DNA of 64,000 nucleotides from Tamarix chinensis (Eukaryota > Streptophyta > Magnoliopsida > Caryophyllales > Tamaricaceae). The DNA is taken from the NCBI GenBank assembly GCA_030549775.1, contig CM060180.1:92774172-92838171 (forward strand), given 5' to 3'. Below are positions 21,592 through 62,179 of the stretch, piece after piece; the stretch's first letter is position 1, and each line of letters starts with the position of its first letter. Position numbers and translations under genes: made by a program. The notes below the pieces were generated by a model. That model was not told the origin of the DNA and did not search any database. It saw only the letters and a list, made by a program, of their open reading frames with translations.

Positions 21592-24500
21592 TGTAATCTC
21601 CCGAAATTTTAAAACCTTATATTTTAATAAATAAATTTTATTTTGGATAAATTAGCTTTTAAATATTTTTTTAATTTAATTGTTTTACGGATTTCTGAGT
21701 GTATGAAATTTGGTATAAATATTTTAATAAATTGTTTAAATATTTTGTTATTATTTAAACAATTTTCCAAATTATTATTTTACTAAAATTATCCCTTTTA
21801 AATCCTTGTATTTTAATTAAATTGTTAAATAAATTTATTACCCGACCGGCCGCCCACCTTTCTCTCCTTTCTTGCCCGACCAGGCCGGCTCCTTCTTTCT
21901 TTGGCCGGTCCGCCCGTCTTGCACACACAGCCCCCAGCCCGACCACCCTTTCTTCTTCCCTTCGTCTTCTTCCTCTATCACCGGTGAGATTTTCGCCGCC
22001 CGACCTGCAGCTCCCTCTCCCCCGTTGACCTCCCCTGTCTCCCTCCCTCTCCTCGTCGTTTTCCGGCCATACCGGTCCCACCACCCTTGTCTCCCTCTTC
22101 TTCTCCCTCTCCCTGCCGCCCCTCTTTTTCTCCCTCTCCCTGCAACCCCATTCCCCTACCACCTTGCCGACACCCCTCGAGCCGCCCTATCCCTTCCCTT
22201 CTATTCCTCTTCTATTTATTACTCCTTCCCTGCCCTTTCTGCAATTTTTTTTCGAGCCTCCCCATGCCCCGAGCCTCTCCTTTTCTCCCATTATTCTCCT
22301 CCCTTCTCTCCCCCTGTTTTGTTTCGCCGCCGCAGCTCCGCCGCTTCCTCCGCCTCAACCACCACCTGCACCATCTCCTGCCACCCTTTGCCTCGCCCTC
22401 AGGCGACCACAGTCCCCATTGAGCCACCCCGCAGCCCATTCTTCCTCCTCTCTTCTTTTTCTCTCCCCTTTCACCCCTTCTCGGCAAGCACCCTGTGCTG
22501 CCCCGATCCGCCGTCGTTCCGCCGCCTGTGCCGCCACCTAAACCAGCAAAATAATCCCTGCAACCCCCTCTACCACCCCCAATGCTCCTTTGGCCGAGAA
22601 CACCACCTTCAAGCCCTAATTTTTCCCCTTTCTTTTCCTTCGTCGCCAGCCTGCACCTCGACACCCCACTTCGACCGCCACCTTCGCAGCTTTGCTGCCG
22701 CCGCCTCCGCCACCATTAGCCACCATCAACACGTCCCCGACCACCTCTTACACCCCCTCTCCACCTCTGCATCCTTCCCTTGCCTTGAATCCACCCCCAC
22801 ATGCCTCTTTTCCTAGCCTAAAAACCCTAACCCGAAATTGTCTTTATTTCTTTCTATTACCCTCCTTCGAGCCCTCCTCCCCATAAATTTTCATGTAGCA
22901 TGCATTAGCAGCACGAGTTTCTGGACTTCTTAATCTATTTGTTTATTAATTTTAAGGTATAATTATATTTTAAGTTAATTATCCTATTAATTGTTATAAA
23001 GCCTTATGTATTGATTTTTTTTTATGATTTCTAACATAATAAACCTTGATATTATTCTTTTTAGGTGTTGGTTTTGATAATCCAATATTAAACCTTAAAC
23101 CGGAATACCGGTAAGGTTTGTTTTTGGCGAAAACCGAGGTAATCGTTAAATCTCGCTTAAATGCATGGATTAACGCATGTTAGCACATTAGGCATTTTCA
23201 ATGTGTATTATGCTTGATATATGTTGTTTAGTATATTATATGTGGTTCTTGTGTTGATTGATGAAAAGGAAGCATGGTAGATTGTTGCTATGTATGGAAA
23301 TCTTATTTGAGATGATAAATTGGTTGTTAAGGAAAATATTAATTATTATCCATGTTGTTTTATGCTATTGTAATATTTAATACATGTTTAATATTTTGTG
23401 AGCCTTAGGGGATTTTATTAATGTACATTGTATAAGAATATGGCCTAATTTATATATGGGTGTTAATGAGTACTGTATTAACTTTAAAAGTTGTGGATGA
23501 TGCATTAATATTGATATTTTATGTAGTAATAATAATAAGTTAATAAGTAGTGTGCTAAGGGGTATTATGGTAATTTTGGAGGCAAGGGTAATAGGATAAA
23601 TTTGTTAATAAAAGGAGAAAATGGTAATTTTGGAAGTAAGGGGGTAAAGTTGTAATTTTCTGAATAAAGGGTAAAATAGTAATTTAGTAATAAAAGGGGC
23701 AATTTGGTAATTTTGTAAAAAAGGGGCAATTTGGTAATTTTGTAATAAAAAGGGCAATTTGGTAATCTTGTAATAAAAGTGACAATTTGGTAAATTGTAA
23801 TAAAAGGACAATTTGGTAATGTTGTAATAAAAGGGTAAAATTGTAATTTTATAATTAAAGGGTAAAACAGTAATTTTGTGATTTACGGGCAGAATGGTAA
23901 TTTGGAAATTGAAAGAGGTAGGATAGTAATTTCATAATTAAGGATAAATGGAAATTTTATAAGTAAACGGGCGATGTGGTAATTTTTAGGAGTTATGGGG
24001 TAAAATGGTAAATTTGAAGGTAAAAGGGTAAAACGGTAATTTGTAAATCAAGGGGGTAAAAATAGAAATTGAAAAGGAGTAAATTGGTAATTATAATAAT
24101 TGAGAAGGGTAAAATAATAATTTAAATAACTAAAGGGTAACTTGATAATTTAATAACGGAGAAGGGTAAAATTGTAATTATGATCATATAAAAGGGTAAT
24201 TTGGTAATTTAACCAACCAAAGGGTAATTTGGTAATTTTAACAATAAGGAAGGGTAGTTTGGTAATTGATAATAAAGGGCGGTAAATTGGTAATTAACTG
24301 AATAAAGGGTTAATTTGGTAATTAGGATAAGGAGAATGGGTAATTTGGTGATTTGACCAACTCAAGGATAATTTAATAATTATAATAAAGGAAAGAGGGC
24401 AAAGTGTTAATCTAACCAATTAAATGGAAAGTATATTAAGTGTAATAATTATTAAGGGGGATTAGTGACCTAATAAATATAAGTAATAACTTAGTAACCT

Positions 24501-26166
24501 AAATCGAATAAGAGGTAACTTGGTAATTTGTAATAAGGAGGGTAATATGGTAATTTTTCAAGCAAGGAAGGGACGGCTTAATAAATTTTATAAGTAAGGG
24601 GTAAAGGAGTAGTTTGTATCTAGTATATCATTATGATTGTGGAATTCGTAATATGGCTCTAATAATGTTGATTAACGAGGTAAGAATATTTGATGATGAG
24701 TAAGTATCACGAGAATGAGTTCTAATTAAGAATTAGATGAGTTTAGGATGGCCTTAATGATTCTTCTATGTTACTTTGGATGACCATCCGAATAAGAAAT
24801 TTCTGATGATATCTGAACGATTAAAAGAGGATAATTATCTGATTGTTGTGCTTTTGTGATCACCATTAATTAAGACACTAATACTTAAAGTGAAAGACCT
24901 CGAGATCGGAAATGGTGGCTCTTTAGGGGTCGCTACCCTAAAAACGTGGTTTAGCCCACGATTATTTGGTATTTGCTGGTGTGCCTTTGTGCCCCAGCCA
25001 GACCCTATATCTACTCTATCTAGCTCTACGGACCTAGTTAGGGGGTATGCATACTTAAGGATTAGGTGTCCTTGTCGGTAGGGTACTTAGTTAGCTTTAT
25101 GCGCCAGTACGACCAGGGTACTTTTGCGTCCCTCGGTTACTAGTTGAAGGGTACTGAGTTGCTTTTACGCACCAGTGCGACCGGTGTACCTTTGTGTCCC
25201 GGGTTCTTGATCTCCCTATCGAGGCAAATAAAATGGAATTGTTGTGCTGAATAAAAAGGGAAAATACTAATCGTTTAAGTGAAAGATTAATGAGCCGGGA
25301 CCGGTTGATTTATTTGATGAGTACCAATCCATCGGAAATAATAGTGGCCCAGGATGTTTTTCCCTGGATGATGTTTATGAGTATCGATCCACCAGATATA
25401 ATGGTGGCCTAGGATGTTTTTACCCTGGATGATATATATATATGTATTCCGATCCACCGGCCAGAATAGTAGGGGTCCCGAGCTCAATTAAATTTGATTT
25501 GGTCGTGAATAAATTATGGAAAATACTAATCATTGAGATGATTGATAATGATGGAATAAGGGCTTAAGGCCCAGATGTAGCGATCGTTTGCTATGGCCTA
25601 CTAATAATTATTGATTCATTAAGTATGTGGTTGTATGACTGTGGATCTTGAGTAATTACCTTTCATTGTATACGAATGTAGTATCATGTGTGGCATTGCG
25701 TGCTTGTATTTAAGTGCGTTTTTAAAGGGTTACTCAGTACCGTAGTACTGAATGGTTCCCTTCGTGGGCCCCTACCTATTCAATGGGCAGTACCCATTGT
25801 AGGTTGTATTCGGGTGCTATTCAAGTGGGCTCTTGGGAAGAGCGTAATGTACTATCCGAAAATTTTTAGGGTTTTAATTTATCTCCTTTAAATTCAACGT
25901 ATTTGTTATTTTGTAATCACCGTTGTTGAATGTTTCTCCTATAAAGTATTTACTGTGCTACTCTGATCTTCAAATGCTTAAGTTTTTGGTAAGGTTGTAT
26001 TTTTACTCTTTTAGCCTTAGCACTTGGTACTGGAACGGTATGAGTAAACCGGTTTGGTACTAAGTGTGGCGGTAATACCCACAAGTTCACTGTTTATTAA
26101 ATTGCTTCCGCTAACTTTCTTTTAATTAAACAAAATTTTTCAGGAGTGAATTTTGGTGGTGTTACA
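21592..26166 (+). mobile_element. Solo LTR, family LTR-2 (4,575 bp), complete
   Basis: It starts TGTAATCTCCCG, ends GGTGGTGTTACA, and is flanked by the perfect 5-bp duplication AAGAG (21587-21591, 26167-26171). No gag-pol sequence is inside, so the whole length is one LTR. The order within is: AT-rich start, CT-rich zone (21840-22860), AT-rich zone, a 1-kb array of ~28-bp degenerate repeats (23560-24620), ~66-bp repeats (25070-25200), ~70-bp ATCCACCGG repeats (25310-25480), and a conserved 3' end (TTGCTTCCGCTAAC...TTCAGGAGTGAATTTTGG). A second copy in reverse orientation is at 42463-46734. LTRs this long occur in some plant Ty3/gypsy lineages, but without the internal region I cannot assign one. 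Confidence 0.85.
23560..24620 (+). repeat. Degenerate ~28-bp tandem repeat inside LTR-2
   Basis: About 35 degenerate copies of a unit like AAAGGGCAATTTGGTAATTTTGTAATA. The best-conserved stretch is 23690-23830 and similarity fades on both sides. The corresponding zone of the other LTR-2 copy (44565-45320) instead carries ~150-160-bp repeats. Confidence 0.8.
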
Positions 26167-26528
26167 AAGAGAGAATAATGGTTTAGGGCATAGGGAAGGA
26201 AAAAGAGAAAAGGAATACAAAGGGAAAAATAGAACAAGGAAAAGAAAAAGAAAATAAATTTAGTGTTATAATTAAAACTAGGTTAAATTTAGATTTAGGA
26301 TAATATTAATCTATCTAGATATAGGATATCCTATTAGAATAAATAAATTGGGTAAAATTATTGGGTTAGTGCGGATTTAAATAAAAAGGGTAAAGATAAA
26401 ATAATTAGGATAAATTAATCAAAGAATCTATTTGAATTTATAGATAATTAAGTTAATATTCAAGAGTTATATTTTCAAATAAAAGACTAAACATTCTAAA
26501 TTAAGATTGCAAATTTTTAGGACACTAC
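26167..26528 (-). repeat. Continuation of purine belt and possible end of an older LTR-2-like sequence
   Basis: After the target duplication, purine-rich DNA resumes, becomes AT-rich, and ends AATTTTTAGGACACTACA at 26528. The expected minus-strand LTR-2 end is ...AATTTCGGGAGATTACA, so this could be the right end of an older, minus-oriented relative into which the complete LTR-2 inserted. The left end was not found. Confidence 0.3.
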
Positions 26529-27469
26529 ACCTATGCCATCCTCAATTTCATATTATTATCTACATTTATCATGCTTCACTATGAATTTATGCTTGATTCA
26601 GATTATGCATACATGTATAGTGGTAACACTCCCCATTTTTTGTGTTTGCTTCAACATTATTATTATTTTATAACCAAAATTTTTTGAGAGTAAAAAATGG
26701 CTGTGTTATAATATTCATATCCGTTTAAGTATGTGTCAGATATAATTTGTTGGTTTTCAGGTAAAATTAGTCCATTTACAACCCTACACAAGAGTTTTGA
26801 AAAAAAGTAGAGATGCATAGGAGTTTTGGAAATGAAGAAACGTATACCCATTCTATTTTTATTATGATCGTGATTTTTGTATGTAGTTCATTAAGATTTT
26901 TGATTGAAGCTTAATGAACACCTAATTAAATTAAGGTCAACCTCACGAACAACTAGGATTAGGGAAGTAACTCGTTGAAAAATGTTCCCAATATTAGGAT
27001 GAGCAAAATTTTATAATTTCTTAAGACCATCAAAAGGGAGCATTCAATTATAGGTACCTTGTACTTTTCTATACATAATAATAAAATATTACTCTTTTAC
27101 TTTTTATTTTATTTCACCTCCACTATTCATTAAAATATACTATTTTATTTGTTTATATCTTATCAAAATATATTAAACATATTTTCTTTCACTATTTTTT
27201 TGCCTTTTCCTTCTTATTTCTCTCTCTTTTTGTTTTCACTTGCGATCTTCTTACTCATTTCTAATATTGTAATATCTCATATGATAATTATGTTATTTTT
27301 TAACTTATCTTCGGTTTATTTTTTATTTATAAACTTTTAAAATATAGTAATTTTTTATTACATAGTTTTATAAAATAAATAAATATTTTTTAGAATAAAT
27401 TAATATTAAAATACAAATAAAAATATCAATATGATTACTTTAAATTAATTTTAAATAAAATAAGCATTA
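26529..27469. other. AT-rich intergenic DNA upstream of the PGES2-like gene
   Basis: 26618-26709 resembles the 3' end of LTR-2 (GTGGTAACACTCCCC, then GAGAGTAAAAAATGGCTGTGTTATA). Otherwise T/A-rich with low-complexity frames only. Confidence 0.35.
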
Positions 27470-27707
27470 ATTTACTAAACGGCGCCGCGTCGAGCTTCGG
27501 CTTTCAAAATTTTTGGCCCACCCATTTTGCTCGTTGAAACGTGGAGTGGTCCTCCCCTTTCTTTTCTCACCGTAGTTCGGACGATGCAGATGGTCCGTAC
27601 CATTGCTGGGCTTGAGTGGCATTGCACTTCCGATCGACGCAGACATAAGCAGTGGAGCCGGAGAACACTGGTAATCAGAAAGACAGAACTTGAAAGTTCG
27701 TCCAAAT
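27470..27707 (+). promoter_or_regulatory. Candidate promoter/5' leader of the PGES2-like gene
   Basis: Composition changes sharply at about 27478 from very AT-rich to GC-rich (GGCGCCGCGTCGAGC), which continues into exon 1. That is typical of a plant transcription start region. No TATA box at a convincing distance was identified. This is an inference from composition and position. Confidence 0.35.
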
Positions 27708-56487
<28,780 letters not shown>

Positions 56488-57286
56488 GTATGTGCATTTT
56501 TATCCTTCTATTTAAATACTTTTGGTTTTATATAATGACTGTTTTACATGTTTGGGTGTGGTGAAATCATATGAGGATTTGGCTATTCATTGTGTTTTAG
56601 TGATCTCTATCTTTGATTGAGATGCTTCAGTTGATAGAAGGCATGGTTATTAGTTACCTTTGGAAATTTGAAACCAAATCAGGAAGTCATGTTTGAGTTC
56701 TTAACATAAAGTTTTGTTGGACTAATACACGACAAAACATAGGTAGTCCCATTAGATATTAATAAAGAATTGCATACAAGTCTTGTGCAGCTGCCCCAAC
56801 ATCTATGGGCACTTGCACAAAATATATAAGGATAGGACGATTTCATATGGTGCTTTCATAGTAGTGTGAGCATACCTCTCTCTCTCTTCCCGCTCTTCCC
56901 ACGTTCAATCTATGAGGCTACTTACAAATGATTCCTTGGTGTCAGTAGTCAAACGCTAACATTGTGCAAGGACATATTTGATTTCAATTCATTAATCTTA
57001 CCCATTTAATATCTTTATTAAAAATATTTTTGGAATTTATTTTATCTAATTTAAGTGATAGCATATTAAACATTTTTATCCATTTTATCAAATTACCCTA
57101 CTTCCCTCTCAACTCTCAAGCCCACCACTTCAATTCAGCACAACCAAACTCCACTTTATCCACTAAGTGCTATCCTAGTGGCTTCTTTGGTCTCCTCATC
57201 CAACCTGCATCAATCTTATCCCCTCTATGGCCCGTTCAAATCAGAAAACCTGGACAATAAGGTTATGTCGATGTTATTGCTGCATA
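56488..57286. other. Intron 5 of the PGES2-like gene, no feature recognised
   Basis: No gene recognised. Confidence 0.35.
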
Positions 57287-57870
57287 ATGTTTGAAAAAGC
57301 ATGCCTAAGGCGCCATGTGCTAGGCAATGGGGGTGGGGAGCTTTTCTGGTGCAAGGCAATGCGAGGTCGGTGAGTAGGTAAGGCTGCTGAGGCGTGCCTA
57401 AGGTGCAGAGGCGCATGCCTTTCAGCAGGAAATTATGTCAACTTGCATGCATATATCATGCAATCAAAAAGGGGACTTAGGGGGTCGGAGTAGGCATTTT
57501 CTAGAAAAAGGGTGAGCTTATCTATAGCATTGAAACTATTCTGCAATCAATATAGGGATTGGGGAGAGCAATAGTTTTTTTTTTTTTGTGTTTTTGTAAA
57601 AGAATATAAAGGAGGTGTATTGTGTAGTACTAGTACTCAATGCAGGCCGCAAGTAGAGCCAGGGAAAAATAAAAGAGCGCAAATTTTCACCAGAAATAGA
57701 GCGTCAGAGACAGAGAGACTGAGAGACAGATATTGTAGAGAGTTGAGAGCCAGAGATAGCAAGAAGTGGTCCACTATTTGCTTTCAAGCAGACATACAAG
57801 CCATAGGTTGCTATTTTTCTTAGTATTTTCTTATTATGGTATACTTTTTTTTGAAAACTTTAGTCATTTA

Positions 57871-59321
57871 GAGGTTGTTTGTTTTAACTTAACAAAAGTA
57901 GTTTTTTGTATAATTAATTATAAAAAGTTATTTTAGATTAATATTACTGTTTGGCTTCACTTTATAAAAGTTATTTTTAAAATTAATTCCGTAAAACTAC
58001 TTCTTATAAGCTAAAATTAATAAGTAGCTTTAACCTACTTTTACTAATTACTTTTTGTAGCAGTGCGCGGCACGGTAATGTTTTTAATAAAATTTTCGTT
58101 TAAAACATATCACGCCGTTCCGGGACAACAAGAAGGGACTGGGATAGGACGTGTTTGATTAACCTAGCTTGTTTCAGTTGGTTTACGTCAATTACGGGAA
58201 AAATAACTCTATTTTATACACAGATAAGCATGGATGGAATTCAAATATTCTGGCCGTATGTATGCAAGTGGAAACAAAGTCCATGGAGCCCCAGCCTGCA
58301 GGTGCATTGATTTGACACGAGTAGTAGTCTACTGCTGCTGGGTAGTAGTGTTACTGACACTATTGAGTGCTTGTTTGACAGGAGAATAGTGAGAGTGAGA
58401 AAAAGTATTTGTTTATATATTTTAAATTTATTATATAGTATATTTAAAATTTAAAAGAAGTAAAAAATATTTGTTGTAGATTTTAATTTAATTTAAAATA
58501 AATATTTTAATAAAAATATTATTATTATTATTATTATTAAATATTTAATATAAAAAATATAAAATAAAAAGAATTTTTTTTCTTCCTCTATTTCCCGTTA
58601 ACAAGTTGCCTCATCTCATCCGTAATAATCCGATCCTACTTTGAACTTCTTCCATTGATTTTTCCAACTACGTACTTATCCTCTTTGTCCAAAAGCGCGA
58701 TTAATGAATGAATTCATGAATGAATGAGAGAGAGAGAGAGAGAGAGAGAGCTGTGTGTCAGTTGCGACTCGTCAGTCCATCAGTCATCTCGGTTTTCCGT
58801 TGCGGCTCGTCATTGAACTATTTGATTTTATGATGCTTGTTATAAATGTAAGAATGTTTATTGTATAATATAAACTTTGATCATTGTCACTATTTGAGTT
58901 TTAAATGTTTGTGAATTTTATAAAGTTTGTTTAGTAGTTGTTCATAATTTTTTTTAATAAGTTTATAATTTTTATTTTATAATTTTTAGTACTTTGTAAT
59001 ATCTTTATATTTTTTTATACTTGTTAATGTTTCATATGCTTTTAATATTTAATATTACATAATTTATATAGTAATTATTACTAAAAGATATATATAGGAG
59101 GTTAAAAACTAAAGATGGAAAAGAAAAAGTAATTTTGTAGGAAAATGAAAACCAAGCACTAATAAGGTACAATAAGTACTTTTTTAGCATTAATCACTTA
59201 TATAATAAAAGTTAAAATAAACATACATTTTACTTATAAAAGTACTTTTTTAAAAGTAGATTTATAAAAGTAGTTTTTATCTAAAAGTAATTATTAATAA
59301 TAAGTAATACCAAACAACACC
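57871..59321. mobile_element. PIF/Harbinger-like non-autonomous element (1,451 bp)
   Basis: Ends GAGGTTGTTTGTTTTAA and (inverted) GGTGTTGTTTGGTATTA, flanked by TTA on both sides (57868-57870, 59322-59324). Sub-terminal AAAAGTAGTTTT/AAAAACTACTTTT runs are inverted. The interior is AT-rich plus a (GA)13 tract at 58726-58751 and a GC-richer island at 58060-58140. No transposase seen. Confidence 0.55.
58726..58751. repeat. (GA)13 microsatellite
   Basis: Perfect GA dinucleotide run. Confidence 0.95.
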
Positions 59322-59461
59322 TTAATCATTTTTTAACTTTTTTAAAAAACTTTGGGGCCTCACATCGCCTAGGTGGGCGCCTTCGCCTTGTGCCTAGCAT
59401 CTAGCGCCTAGGCTCTAGGACCCCTATCACTTAGGTACACCTTAGGCCTTTTCTAACACTG

Positions 59462-60516
59462 TTGCTGCTTAGAAATGGAGACATGGATACGAAAAATGGA
59501 TGTGAGGAAACAAGAAACAGCAAAAATTTAAAACTTGGGAAACAAGGACATTAGAAAACGATAAAAAGTCTATATTTGTATGTATTCACTATTTGAAAAT
59601 TTTAACTGATCAATCTATATAATAATAGGGCTTAAAATGAAATATTCTAATTCATAAATCAATTCACCAATATAATAATATCACGTTTTGATGCATTCAA
59701 ATAATAAAAGTAATTTTAAAAATAAATAATAGTAGGTGATAAGAGTAAGAGTAACATTTAAGGTTAGATTGTCCTATTCTTGTGACCCTCTACAAACCCA
59801 TCCCACTTTTTACTGATGAATGTTTTTTCTGTCTTGTAAAAAGATAATTTTGCATTTTGAGTCCTTGCACATGCTTCACTTAGAACAAGAAGTGAATTAG
59901 AAGTGGGAGTTCTACAGGCTTGGGGCCTGTTTGGTGATTAATATGCTGAATTAAAAATGACATGGATTGATGTATGTTGAGATATTTGGGTCTTTGCTTT
60001 AACATGTTTTTGAATTTTGATGAAAAATGAAGAGTTTTGAAGTTAAATAAAAAATTGTGCGTCACATCCACCAAAATGAAATATTTATTGGGTCTGGTAA
60101 TCAATTCCACAGAGGAAGTTCAATGGATTTAGGGCACTATTAAATTCTGTTATCTTGAGTACTTAGGGGCGTATTCTCCTTACTAGATAAATGAATATCA
60201 ATCAGATTTGCCCTTGTCATATAATATTATACGAAAAGAAATAAGAAGTGAATAAATATTGTTCCAGTTATGATAATACTAATACTAATAATGATATTAA
60301 GGGTAATAATGATAGTAATTATTACCAACAATAATGATTAATAATAATAATAATGGTTGTTAATGATAGCTAGTAATAATAATAATAGTTAATAGTGATA
60401 ACTGAATATAACAATACTAATAAAATGATGATTATAGTAATAAATAATAAAAAAATGACTATAATAATACTTATTAATATTAATAATGATTAACAATTAT
60501 AGTAATAATGAAAATA
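59462..60516. other. AT-rich stretch ending in (AAT)/(ATG) simple sequence
   Basis: No gene. 60240-60510 is built of AAT, ATG and AGT triplets, like the tracts around the LINE insertion at 28.6-34.3 kb. Confidence 0.6.
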
Positions 60517-60693
60517 CTCCCTCCGTTGCATAATAACAGGCTAGGTTCCCATTTTAGTTTGTCATAACAATTTCCAATGTGTGGGTAAATATGGGATAAA
60601 TATTATAGTGTACTACAAATATGGCATTAATTATGTTTTTTTATGAATGCATGTGTAAATTTAAACAAGCCTATGTTTATAGGAAGGAGGGAG
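60517..60693. mobile_element. Stowaway-type MITE (177 bp)
   Basis: Ends CTCCCTCCGTTGCATAATAA and (inverted) CTCCCTCCTTCCTATAAACA, flanked by TA (60515-60516, 60694-60695). The best-preserved of the three copies at its ends. Confidence 0.85.
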
Positions 60694-60695
60694 TA

Positions 60696-61228
60696 ACAAT
60701 AGTTAGTAATTCTTCTCTCTGTGAATAATTTACATAAGCTTTATAAATATATTTCAAAATATAAGTTACATTATTAAAATTCACATAAATTAAATGATGT
60801 ATATTCTACCGTACCCTTCTATTCTCTCTTTTGTTAATTAGCGGTTAAGCTTCAAAGTATATCTATGAGAGAGTATATTAGTCATCTTAGGCATTTTCTA
60901 TGAGAGAGTATATTAGTCATCTTAGGCATTTCATTAATTGTATCATTTATTAATTTGTCCTTTATCGTGAAACAATAGTGTTATCTTTATCATTACAAAT
61001 AATAGTTATTAATTATATTTTATTTAGGTTATTTCCGTGAACATCATTTTATTAATTTTTATAATACTATTATTATTTTAAGCATCGCCATTTTTATTAT
61101 TAATTATTATTACAACGAATTATTATTGTTAATTATTATCATCATCATTAATTTTATCCAAATAATAAGAAGACTATTTACAATAACAATAGTAGTAGTA
61201 ATAATAATGACACGTTTAAGTTTGAATA
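60696..61228. other. AT-rich spacer with a 35-bp tandem duplication
   Basis: CTATGAGAGAGTATATTAGT plus CATCTTAGGCATTTT is perfectly repeated at 60863-60897 and 60898-60932. 61040-61210 is again ATT/AAT-rich simple sequence. No gene. Confidence 0.8.
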
Positions 61229-61236
61229 CGTTGTGG

Positions 61237-61788
61237 CATGCAATTAAATCACAGTCGTGATCGCGTTTGCGGTCGTGGTCGTGGAATCGGAGCGTCGCGA
61301 ACGATAAATTATGTGTCGCGGTCGTCGTGGCGTGAATTTTTAATTTTATGTCACCATATACACTAATTATCATTTATTGATCATTTGAATATATATATTC
61401 AATAAACTAGTATTTTATATCATATAAGAAGTATTAGAGTAAGTAATTATATGCTAAATTTTTCTAATAACCCTAAATTTACCTTAAAATGAAAAAAGAC
61501 ATGTTATTTAATAGTAAACGTGAAGATAATAAATAGTAATACTTTATTATAATTCAATAGTAACTTGATTTAAGATATATATGGTAAATAAATAAATAAA
61601 AATTATCATGCATGCTTTTTTCAGTAGATTTAAGAATTCTCAATAAATCCCCGATTTATCTCGATTTATCAGCCGATAAATGTGAAATTTTAAAACCGTA
61701 GCGTATCGGTAATTTTGCGTCGCGGCTGACCCAAAAACCGCTAAATAGCGGCCGCTACGCTATAGCGGGACCGCTATTTAATTGTATG
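61237..61788 (+). mobile_element. hAT-type MITE, longest complete copy (552 bp)
   Basis: Ends CATGCAATTAAAT and (inverted) CATACAATTAAATAGCGG, flanked by CGTTGTGG on both sides (61229-61236, 61789-61796). Sub-terminal parts are GC-rich and palindromic (GGTCGTGGTCGTGGAATCGG; CTAAATAGCGGCCGCTACGC). An AT-rich centre (61340-61640) is absent from the short copies. No coding capacity. Confidence 0.88.
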
Positions 61789-61796
61789 CGTTGTGG

Positions 61797-62179
61797 TCAA
61801 GTCGGTCATACCAAATCAAAGCAACATCAGAGCAGAGCAGGATCTATTAGATTATATTAGACAAAAGTAGAAAAAGAGAACATACCCTTAGTCATTAAAG
61901 CCTAAATAGTTTGTGCTTCTTTCCAATTTATAGTTCCTAGATAGAAAAGAGTAGAGTTGTTATGGATGCTAACAATTAAGAGAATTAGGAGGAAGGATTT
62001 AGTATAAGGTTTGCCACTATCTACTCTTGTCTAATATGTCCCTGATTTTCCGATTCTTGATTCGGTGCTGCAATTGAGACGGGCTTCTAAGCTCTAGCTT
62101 GATTGGTGTCTCAGGACCTCTTTCTAGTAGGATTCTTTTTGCAATTGTTTCGCTTGAGTACCATTAAGAATAGTTAAAT
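61797..62179. other. Short spacer without recognised features
   Basis: No gene or repeat boundary recognised. Confidence 0.35.

Larger units (their letters stand above)
57287..59461. mobile_element. Mutator-like non-autonomous element (GCGCCTAGGCG type) with nested insertion
   Basis: Outer ends ATGTTTGAAAAAGCATGCC and (inverted) GTGTTAGAAAAGGCC. The sub-terminal parts are rich in CCTAAGGCGCC / GGCGCCTAGGC motifs on both sides. The flanks TTGCTGCATA (57277-57286) and TTGCTGCTTA (59462-59471) match in 9 of 10 positions, which fits a 9-10-bp Mutator-type duplication. The middle is occupied by the Harbinger-like element at 57871-59321. Confidence 0.5.

Noticed and set aside
21872..22816. Open frame of 314 codons, Pro/Ser/Leu-rich
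   Set aside because: It lies wholly in the CT-rich zone of LTR-2. Low complexity explains the absence of stops, frames are open on several strands, and there is no domain or resemblance to a retrotransposon protein.
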